Position numbers and translations under genes: made by a program. Of a stretch of 64,000 bases of DNA, positions 53,967 to 60,272 are shown one piece after another (within the stretch, counting starts at the first letter, position 1; each line of letters opens with the position of its first letter). The notes beneath the pieces are model-generated. The model made no database searches. It saw only the letters and a list, made by a program, of their open reading frames with translations, and was not told where the DNA came from. Source of the DNA: Acidobacteriota bacterium (GTDB lineage: Bacteria > Acidobacteriota > Terriglobia > Bryobacterales > Bryobacteraceae). The stretch spans positions 1-64,000 of the forward strand of contig JACQZR010000202.1 in NCBI GenBank assembly GCA_016213775.1, read 5' to 3'.

Positions 53967-54817
53967 TGATGCTTCTCGCAGCCGCGATCACGATTCCTCT
54001 GGGACTGGATCTTTATCTGCCGGTCCCGGAGGACAATCCGCTCACGGCGGAGAAGATCGAACTGGGACGGCGGTTGTTCTTCGACCGCCGCCTCTCTCGC
54101 GATGGCACGATTTCCTGCTCATCCTGCCACGATCCGGAGCGCGCGTTTTCGGATGGGCGTGCGGTTGCGGTGGGAGTGTTTGGGCGAGTGGGCCGCCGCA
54201 ATTCCCCGGCCCTGATCAACCGCGGCTACGGGCGTTCGTTCTTCTGGGACGGGCGCGTGGCCACGCTGGAAGAGCAGGTGTTGAAGCCGATCGAGGATCC
54301 GAATGAAATGGACTTGAGCGTTGCGGAGGCCGCCGCCCGCGTGGGACTGACACCGGAGCAGATCTCTCACGCGCTGGCCAGCTACGTGCGGTCCATCCTT
54401 TCCGGTGATTCGGTGTACGACCGCTTCGTCAATGGCGACCGCACCGCTCTCACGGCGGAGCAGCAGGCGGGCTTGGCAATCTTCCGGGGAAAGGGGAATT
54501 GCACTGCCTGTCACGTTGGTCCGAACTTCACGGACGAGCGGCTACACAATACCGGTGTGGCCTGGCGCGAAGGGAAGTGGACGGACGCGGGAGCGGGACG
54601 GGGCGATTTCAAGACGCCGACATTGCGGGAGATCGCACGGACTGCACCATACATGCATGACGGGAGCCTGGCGACACTGGAGGAAGTGGTGGAGTATTAC
54701 GATCGCGGCGGGAACCGGAATCCGGGGCTCGATTCGGAACTTCGGCCGTTGCGTTTATCCGAGGCCGAAAAGCGGCACCTGGTCGAATTCCTGAGATGTC
54801 TCCGCGCCACGATTTAG
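53966..54817 (+). CDS. Di-haem cytochrome c peroxidase (MauG/CcpA family) 2
   Basis: A 283-residue paralogue of peroxidase 1 with both haem motifs: SCSSCHDPERAFSDG and NCTACHVGPNFTDERLHNTG. ATG 53966 overlaps the propeller stop; ATG 53969 is the alternative that aligns with peroxidase 1. Around the second haem the DNA is almost identical to peroxidase 1, while the N-terminal third is clearly more diverged. Confidence 0.92.
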   Translation: MMLLAAAITIPLGLDLYLPVPEDNPLTAEKIELGRRLFFDRRLSRDGTISCSSCHDPERAFSDGRAVAVGVFGRVGRRNSPALINRGYGRSFFWDGRVATLEEQVLKPIEDPNEMDLSVAEAAARVGLTPEQISHALASYVRSILSGDSVYDRFVNGDRTALTAEQQAGLAIFRGKGNCTACHVGPNFTDERLHNTGVAWREGKWTDAGAGRGDFKTPTLREIARTAPYMHDGSLATLEEVVEYYDRGGNRNPGLDSELRPLRLSEAEKRHLVEFLRCLRATI

Positions 54818-54892
54818 CACCACGTCGAGGGAGAAGGGCGAATTTGTGCTGTGTTCGTAAACCTCTTGACCGATAGTACCGATAGAGTAGTG

Positions 54893-55147
54893 ATGCCGCT
54901 TTCCTCAGAAGACCTTTCGAGTTGGACCTTGGAGGACCTACTTACGGAGCAAGCCGTGAATCGGGCAGCCATCAAGGACCTGCGCCGCAGGAAGAGCGCT
55001 CTCGTCGACACACGACTCGCGAAGAAGATTAGTGCAGAAGAGTATATCGAGGGACGAAGGGTCAGCTTAGAACAGGAAGCGGTGTACGGAACAAAAGCCA
55101 GAACGCTAACGGATGAACTCGCATCTCGGAACGTTCGGCCGCGGTAA
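54893..55147 (+). CDS. Small hypothetical protein
   Basis: An 84-residue charged helical protein (MPLSSEDLSSWTLEDLLTEQ, then AAIKDLRRRKSALVDTRLAKKISAEEYIEGR). It could be a small coiled-coil protein. A longer frame starts at GTG 54851. The promoter may be TTGACC (54866-54871) with an ACCGATAG direct repeat (54869-54876, 54878-54885) overlapping the spacer. No family recognised. Confidence 0.5.
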   Translation: MPLSSEDLSSWTLEDLLTEQAVNRAAIKDLRRRKSALVDTRLAKKISAEEYIEGRRVSLEQEAVYGTKARTLTDELASRNVRPR

Positions 55148-55182
55148 GGCAAGCGCATGCTGCTGACGCCCGGCGGCGCGCT

Positions 55183-55211
55183 CCCTTACCATTTCCTTAC
55201 GATCAGCTTAC
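55183..55211 (+). promoter_or_regulatory. Direct-repeat operator upstream of the amidase-like gene
   Basis: CCCTTAC (55183-55189), TCCTTAC (55194-55200) and AGCTTAC (55205-55211) repeat every 11 bases, closely matching the 15.3-kb operator. The position expected for -10 (near 55234) reads CCTGTT, so no promoter element is visible there; the site may act at a different distance. Confidence 0.6.
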
Positions 55212-55296
55212 GAGTGGCATACCGGAAATTTCGCCTGTTTGGAACGTTTCCAGATGACGGCACCGAACCGTTTTCGGAAACTTCTGGAGGTGAAGC

Positions 55297-55857
55297 ATGG
55301 CGAGCGTTTATGACCGGGCGAAGGCTGTGGAATACGCGTTGTATTGGGCGATCCGGCGCAACGCCGATTTTCCTGATTATTCGGGGGCGGGGGGCGGCGG
55401 GGACTGCACCAATTTCGTTTCCCAATGCATGCTGGCAGGCGGCTGGACAATGAATCCGCAGGTGCCCAATTTGAAGCGGCACCACTACACGACGGCCAGC
55501 TCGACCTCGCGTCACGGGTCGCAGAACTGGTGGTGCGATGGGTATTCGTCGGCGGTGAATTGGGCAGTTGCCGATGCCTTCGCGAAGTACCTGGTGAACT
55601 CGGGCCGGGGCACGGTGGTCACACGCAATGCGCTTGCCCGCGGCGACATCGCTGGAGTGAAGGGACCCGATGGGAGGTTTCTCCACCTGCTCCTGGTTAC
55701 GCATGTCATCGCGCGCAATACGCCGACGGCGGAGGGGCACCGGACGAACGTTTACGTGGCGAGCCACTCGAGAGACTACCTGCTAAAGGACCTCCACGGT
55801 ATCGAGATGTCGTATGGCAATCTCGAATACTGGAAAGTAGCGACCTTGATCCCGTGA
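55297..55857 (+). CDS. Amidase_6-type putative cysteine amidase
   Basis: The 186-residue protein opens with YDRAKAVEYALYWAIRRNADFPDY and GGGGDCTNFVSQCMLAGG, the signature of the Amidase_6 family (N-x-x-F...GGDCTNFVSQ) with the catalytic Cys in GDCTNF. A later HLLLVTHVIARN may give the histidine. There is no signal peptide, so the location is uncertain. Start ATG 55297 has GGAGGTG upstream. The long leader (about 85 bases after the operator) distinguishes it from the nearly leaderless kinases. It is convergent to the sigma-54 regulator. Confidence 0.75.
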   Translation: MASVYDRAKAVEYALYWAIRRNADFPDYSGAGGGGDCTNFVSQCMLAGGWTMNPQVPNLKRHHYTTASSTSRHGSQNWWCDGYSSAVNWAVADAFAKYLVNSGRGTVVTRNALARGDIAGVKGPDGRFLHLLLVTHVIARNTPTAEGHRTNVYVASHSRDYLLKDLHGIEMSYGNLEYWKVATLIP

Positions 55858-55869
55858 GGCAATAGTCTC

Positions 55870-57222
55870 TTAGCGCAGGTTGAACTTCTTCATCTTGTAG
55901 CGAAGGGTGTCGCGGGTGATGCGGAGCAGGCGGGCGGCCTGAGTCTGATTGCCGTTGGTTTTCTCGAGGGCCCGGACAAGCAACTGGCGTTCGGCCTCCT
56001 GTAGGGAGACGCCGTCTTCGGGGAAGACTTCGGCCGCGGGCATTGAGGCAACCGTGGCGGATGCTGCGAATTCCCCGCGTTGTCCCAAAGTGAGGGGCAG
56101 GCTGGCTCCGGTGATGTAGGAGGAATCCTCGAGGATCATGGAGCGCTCAATGGCGTTGCGAACCTCGCGGACATTACCCGGCCAGTCGTGCCGGAGGAGG
56201 GCGGCTTCGGCATCGGGGGCGATGCCGAGCATCTGGCGCTTGAATTTATTGTTGTAGTGATCGAGGAAGTGTTTGGCGAGTGGGAGGATATCCTCACGGC
56301 GTTCGCGCAGTGGGGGAATCTGCACGTGGATGACGTTGAGGCGGAAGTAGAGATCCTGGCGGAATGCACCCTCCTTGACGGCTTCGCGGAGGTTGCGGTT
56401 GGTGGCTGCAATGACCCTGACGTCGAGGCGGATGTCCTTGAGACCTCCGAGGCGGCGGAACGTCTGGTCTTCCAACACCCGGAGCATCTTGGCCTGGAGC
56501 ATGAGCGGGATTTCGCCCACTTCATCGAGGAAGAGGGTACCGCGGTCGGCCAATTCGAAGAGGCCGCGTTTCTGTGCACGGGCGTCGGTAAAGGCGCCTT
56601 TTTCGTATCCAAAGAGCTCGCTTTCGAGCAAAGTGTCGGGAATGGCGGCGCAATTGATGGCGACGAACGGCTCCGCCTGGCGCATGCTGGAGATGTGGAT
56701 GGTCTTGGCGATTAAGTCCTTGCCAGTGCCGTTTTCGCCTTCGATGAGGATTGTGGAGGCCTCGCTTGCGGCGATGCGGCGGATGAACGTATAGATGTCG
56801 CGCATGGATGGCGATTCGGCCACCATGTCGCGGTTTTGCGGAAGAAATTCCTCGGTAACGTCCTTCACAGTTGCGACAGCGCCTTCGAGTTTGCCGTCAT
56901 CGTCGTAGAGGTGAGTGGTGCGGATGACGGCCATGCGCTCGAGCCCGTTTGGGGTCCTCAGACGGATGGTGCCGTTGGACATGGACGGCTGGTGAATACC
57001 CAACTTCATGCCGCAATCGTGATCGCAATTAGCGCATCGGAACACATCGTGGCAGTGCATTCCGACGATTTCCTCAGCGCTCATGCCAAACATGATTTCG
57101 GCGGCGCGATTGACGCCGGTGATGGTCATGTTGGGGTCGTAGAGCAGGAGCGCGTCGGTGAGTTGGTCAAATACTGCTTCGAGAATTTTGGACTGTTGCC
57201 AACGGTCGAGGAGTTTTGACAC
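55870..57222 (-). CDS. PAS-containing sigma-54-dependent transcriptional activator
   Basis: A 450-residue activator. An N-terminal PAS domain (about 8-120) contains CANCDHDCGMKL and MHCHDVFRC, a cysteine set that could hold a metal or haem. The AAA+ domain follows: Walker A GENGTGKD, GYEKGAFTDA (variant of GAFTGA), Walker B TLFLDEVGE, and R-finger-type text in LPPLRERREDI (here IPPLRERREDI). The Fis-type HTH is at the C-terminus (TQAARLLRITRDTLRYKMKK). Start GTG 57222 is preceded by AGGAAAG; a GTG at 57252 is upstream. It diverges from the universal stress gene, which is its likely target. Confidence 0.9.
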   Translation of the reverse strand: MSKLLDRWQQSKILEAVFDQLTDALLLYDPNMTITGVNRAAEIMFGMSAEEIVGMHCHDVFRCANCDHDCGMKLGIHQPSMSNGTIRLRTPNGLERMAVIRTTHLYDDDGKLEGAVATVKDVTEEFLPQNRDMVAESPSMRDIYTFIRRIAASEASTILIEGENGTGKDLIAKTIHISSMRQAEPFVAINCAAIPDTLLESELFGYEKGAFTDARAQKRGLFELADRGTLFLDEVGEIPLMLQAKMLRVLEDQTFRRLGGLKDIRLDVRVIAATNRNLREAVKEGAFRQDLYFRLNVIHVQIPPLRERREDILPLAKHFLDHYNNKFKRQMLGIAPDAEAALLRHDWPGNVREVRNAIERSMILEDSSYITGASLPLTLGQRGEFAASATVASMPAAEVFPEDGVSLQEAERQLLVRALEKTNGNQTQAARLLRITRDTLRYKMKKFNLR

Positions 57223-57270
57223 GATTCTTTCCTGATATGAGCAGTGTAGCACCGAAGAGGAGTGGAACGG

Positions 57271-57284
57271 TGGGCGAAATGCCC
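57271..57284. promoter_or_regulatory. Candidate activator-binding inverted repeat
   Basis: TGGGCGAAATGCCC is an imperfect palindrome (arms GGGC/GCCC around GAAAT). It lies about 75 bases upstream of the candidate sigma-54 -24 element, a typical enhancer distance. The assignment to the divergent activator is inference. Confidence 0.35.
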
Positions 57285-57345
57285 CATGGAGAAGGATAGG
57301 GGGGAAGGGGTGGGGGAACGGAAGGAATGGAGCAGGAGTCGGGGA

Positions 57346-57361
57346 TGGCCACCAGCGTGCA
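57346..57361 (+). promoter_or_regulatory. Candidate sigma-54 promoter of the universal stress gene
   Basis: TGGCCACCAGCGTGCA has GG and GC separated by exactly ten bases, with TGGC at -24 and TGCA at -12, close to the sigma-54 consensus. It lies about 90 bases before ATG 57452, and a sigma-54 activator gene diverges from the same region. Confidence 0.5.
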
Positions 57362-57451
57362 AGATGAATAGAGCGGGCCTGGCCGGGTGGTTCGAAACGG
57401 GACCTCGAAGTCGGGCAAAGAAATGAAGAAGAAGAAGAAGGAGGGTGGAGT

Positions 57452-58324
57452 ATGTTTCAAATGAAACATGTACTGTTCCCTGTAGATTTTTCCAGTAGAT
57501 GTCGTGGCGCTGCCCGCCTGCTGGACGCACTCCACAACCAATTTCAACCAGAGGTCACGCTACTACACGTTCTGCCGCCACCACACCTGGAATACACAAT
57601 GGCGGATTTAGGCGGAGGGCTGATCCAAGACTACACGGCGGCCCGTCTGCAACAGGTGAACAAGGACCTTGAATACTTTCTGGACGACGAACTGAAACAT
57701 TACACGGTGAGGCGGCTTTTGCTGGAAGGGGACCCGGCGCGGAAGCTGATCGAGTTCGCGCACGAGAATCGGGTGGATCTGGTGGTTATGCCGACGCACG
57801 GGTATGGGGGATTCCGGCGGTTCATGCTGGGCTCGGTGACAGCGAAGGTGTTGCACGATGCGGATTGTCCGGTGTTGACGGGCGTTCACATGGAGGACGT
57901 TCCGGAACCGGAGCAGGTGCATGTGCGGACCGTGTCGGCGGCGCTCGATCTGGGGGATGCCAGTTGCAAGGTGCTGAAGTGGTCGGCGGAGTTTGCGGGT
58001 GCCTGCGGCGCGCGGCTGCAGATTTTCCACGTGACGCCGTCGGTGGAAGGGATGTCGGGCGAGTTTTTTGAGCCGAACTGGCGGGAGCGTTTTGCCGAGG
58101 AGGCGCAGCGGCGGATTGCCGATGTACAGGCATCCAACGATATCCAGGCAACGGTCCATATTGAGAACGGCGATGTGGCGAGCAGTGTGTGCCATCTGGC
58201 GAAGCAGACGGAAACGGACGTGCTTGTGATCGGACGCGGATCCACTTCGGGGGTGTTTGGGCGGATCCGGGCGCATGCGTATGGGATCATACGGCAGTCG
58301 CCGTGTCCGGTGGTGAGTGTATAG
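57452..58324 (+). CDS. Tandem universal stress protein (UspA family)
   Basis: The 290-residue protein contains two UspA domains: MKHVLFPVDFSSRCRGAARLL, then LVVMPTHGYGGFRRFMLGSVTAKVLHDADCPVL (ATP-binding G-x2-G-x9-G-S/T, here GYGGFRRFMLGS), and second domain strands ending LVIGRGSTSGVFGRIRAHAYGIIRQSPCPVVSV. The second domain keeps a partial G-x-x-G loop. GGAGGGTGGAGT precedes the ATG. Regulation by the divergent sigma-54 activator is inferred from the candidate promoter. Confidence 0.9.
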   Translation: MFQMKHVLFPVDFSSRCRGAARLLDALHNQFQPEVTLLHVLPPPHLEYTMADLGGGLIQDYTAARLQQVNKDLEYFLDDELKHYTVRRLLLEGDPARKLIEFAHENRVDLVVMPTHGYGGFRRFMLGSVTAKVLHDADCPVLTGVHMEDVPEPEQVHVRTVSAALDLGDASCKVLKWSAEFAGACGARLQIFHVTPSVEGMSGEFFEPNWRERFAEEAQRRIADVQASNDIQATVHIENGDVASSVCHLAKQTETDVLVIGRGSTSGVFGRIRAHAYGIIRQSPCPVVSV

Positions 58325-58527
58325 GGTTGCGGCCTGCGGGGCTTGCCGCATGCGCCGGTTTGGTGCGCAGACAGGTGCCACCGGCGGAACCGCGCACGGC
58401 CCCATAGGCATGGCAGTGCGCTTCGGCGACGATTTGTCATTACAGATGGGATGAGGCCTGCGCCGCCGGAAACTGCGTCCGCGAAGGAGGCGGTTCGTGA
58501 CGGCGCTATACATAACGACGGTAGTTA
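58325..58527. other. Intergenic stretch
   Basis: About 200 bases. A GC-rich stem-forming segment (TGCGGCCTGCGGGGCTTGCCGCATGCG, in part) follows the universal stress gene near 58325-58355 and may terminate it; no U-run follows, so this is uncertain. Confidence 0.25.
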
Positions 58528-58554
58528 TTGATATGTACCGACATTTAGTATAAT
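58528..58554 (+). promoter_or_regulatory. Promoter and probable autoregulatory operator of the AbiE operon
   Basis: TTGATA (58528-58533) and TATAAT (58549-58554) are separated by 15 bases. Between them lies the inverted repeat ATGT-ACCG-ACAT (58533-58544), and CGGTA upstream pairs with TACCG within it. The GTG start at 58560 is just six bases after the -10, so the mRNA is probably leaderless. AbiEi-type regulators are known to repress their own promoter at inverted repeats. Confidence 0.55.
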
Positions 58555-58559
58555 GAGAT

Positions 58560-59165
58560 GTGCTAGTTCGGAGCCCAGTGGAGCGTGTTGCAGCTCTTGC
58601 CAGCAAGGCAGGCGTGCTGCGGCCACGTGATCTTCAGCCACACCGAATCGCGCGTCATTATCTGCGCCGGGCCGAGGAAAAAGGTCTGATCCGGCGAGCG
58701 GCGCGAGGGCTCTACCTTCCGGCCGGAGCCAGCCTCACCGAGAACCATTCGCTCGCGGAGGCCTGCAAGCGGGTCCCGCGGGGCGTGATTTGTCTGCTGT
58801 CAGCGCTGCGGTTCCACGACGTGGGCACCCAGGATCCGTTTGAAGTATGGGTGGCAATCGGGAACAGGGATCGTGCGCCGAAGTGCGATGCTCCCCGGAT
58901 GCGCGTGGTGCGATTCTCCGGAGATTCCCTCGACTTCGGCCAGGAATGCCACGTTGTGGAAGGAGTTCCGGTGCGGGTCACCTCGGTGGCGAAGACGGTG
59001 GCGGACTGTTTCAAGTTCCGCAACAAGGTGGGGCGGGATGTCGCGATTGAAGCGCTAGGGGACTGTCTGCGGCGGCGGAAGGCGAGCCCGGGGGCGATAC
59101 TTGAGGCGGCGCGCGTGTGCCGCGTGGCGCGGATCATGGAGCCTTACATAGAGGCACTGCTTTGA
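58560..59165 (+). CDS. AbiEi-type antitoxin/transcriptional regulator
   Basis: A 201-residue protein with an N-terminal winged-helix domain (VAALASKAGVLRPRDLQPHRI, YLRRAEEKGLIRRAARGLYL) and the AbiEi C-terminal domain (CLLSALRFHDVG, KTVADCFKFRNKVGRDVAIEAL). AbiEi proteins neutralise AbiEii as type IV antitoxins and repress their operon. Start GTG 58560 fits the TATAAT-based promoter. It overlaps the toxin gene by four bases (TTGA). Confidence 0.85.
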   Translation: MLVRSPVERVAALASKAGVLRPRDLQPHRIARHYLRRAEEKGLIRRAARGLYLPAGASLTENHSLAEACKRVPRGVICLLSALRFHDVGTQDPFEVWVAIGNRDRAPKCDAPRMRVVRFSGDSLDFGQECHVVEGVPVRVTSVAKTVADCFKFRNKVGRDVAIEALGDCLRRRKASPGAILEAARVCRVARIMEPYIEALL

Positions 59166-60037
59166 CGAGACATGTGGCGAAGGATGTGGCGGCCTCCGTA
59201 CGCGAGCGGCTTTATCAGCTTTCGGTGCGGCGGAACGAGGATTTCTCACTTGTCCTGACACGCTTCGCCATGGAGCGTGTGCTGTATAGGGTTGGCCGGA
59301 GCAAGCATCGCGACCGCTTGGTGTTAAAAGGGGCAATGTTGTTTCATGCATGGACCGAGACGCCGCATCGTTCGACACGCGATCTGGATTTCCTCGGCTA
59401 TGGAGAGGCATCGGAGGCTGTCTGCCAAGAGATGATCCGAGAAATATGTTCAGTACCGGATGCCAAGGACGGACTCAACTTCGACTCGCACGCGGTTACC
59501 GCGGAGGCGATCCGGGAGGACGACATTTATCAGGGCGTCCGCGTTCGAGTGATAGCGCGTCTAGCGCAAGCTCGGATTCCACTGCAGATCGACATCGGCT
59601 TTGGTGATCGAGTTTTTCCGGCGGCAGTGGAAATCGACTATCCGACATTACTGGAGATGCCTGCTCCGCGCATACACGCATACTCGATGGAATCCGTGAT
59701 AGCGGAGAAGATCGAGGCCATGGTGGCGCTTGGAATGCTCAACAGCCGGATGAAGGATTTCTACGATGTATGGTTTCTTGCTCGGACTTTCGCGTTTGAG
59801 CCTTCCACTCTTGGAATGGCAATCGCGGAGACGTTCCGGCGGCGCGAGACCGAGTGGTCTGGAGAAGGGTTCACTACCCTGCTCGCCGATCTGGGCGGCG
59901 ACGCATCCAAGCAGACACAGTGGCGGGCTTTCCTGAATAAGGGCCGGTTGGAGGCGCCTGCGGAGTTCTGCGTGGTGACCGGGGAGGTTCGTGATTTCGT
60001 TATGGGGGATGGACTGATTCGCGGTATTCAAAGCTGA
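59162..60037 (+). CDS. AbiEii/AbiGii-type nucleotidyltransferase toxin
   Basis: The 291-residue protein matches the AbiEii/DUF1814 family: DFSLVLTRFAMERVLYRVGR, HRDRLVLKGAMLFHAWTETPHRSTRDLDFLGYG (nucleotidyltransferase motif K-G-a-x-L...TRDhDF), KIEAMVALG and SRMKDFYDVWFL (K-D-x-x-D-h). Start TTG 59162 overlaps the antitoxin stop; GTG 59174 is an alternative. AbiEii uses GTP and acts on tRNA or other RNA acceptors in related systems; target here is unknown. The pair gives abortive-infection type defence or element stabilisation. Confidence 0.87.
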   Translation: MTRHVAKDVAASVRERLYQLSVRRNEDFSLVLTRFAMERVLYRVGRSKHRDRLVLKGAMLFHAWTETPHRSTRDLDFLGYGEASEAVCQEMIREICSVPDAKDGLNFDSHAVTAEAIREDDIYQGVRVRVIARLAQARIPLQIDIGFGDRVFPAAVEIDYPTLLEMPAPRIHAYSMESVIAEKIEAMVALGMLNSRMKDFYDVWFLARTFAFEPSTLGMAIAETFRRRETEWSGEGFTTLLADLGGDASKQTQWRAFLNKGRLEAPAEFCVVTGEVRDFVMGDGLIRGIQS

Positions 60038-60046
60038 CATTGAGCC

Positions 60047-60072
60047 GGCAAGAGTGCCTGGCAAGAGTGCCT
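60047..60072 (+). repeat. Tandem 13-bp repeat
   Basis: GGCAAGAGTGCCT occurs twice without spacing at 60047-60059 and 60060-60072, ten bases after the toxin stop. Each unit is itself a short palindrome (GGCA...TGCC), so it could form a small hairpin or serve as a protein site. Confidence 0.75.
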
Positions 60073-60272
60073 GCGCCACGATGGCTCAGGCAACTTCCAT
60101 TGCACAAAGTGAAGAGTATTGAGTTCAAACGGAACCTCGATAAATTCCCGGAGAGCATCATGCTGCGGCTGTCCGGTGAAGAGGCCCGAACTATCAGCCA
60201 GTTAGTGCCGGCAGCGTCCATTTCTCTCAGGCTCTCTCCAGCCCGCCGTGATACCATCTGAAAACCTGGACA

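Noticed and set aside
60040-60261. Small 73-codon frame after the AbiE toxin
   Set aside because: It contains the 13-bp tandem repeat, has no ribosome binding site and no recognisable fold.
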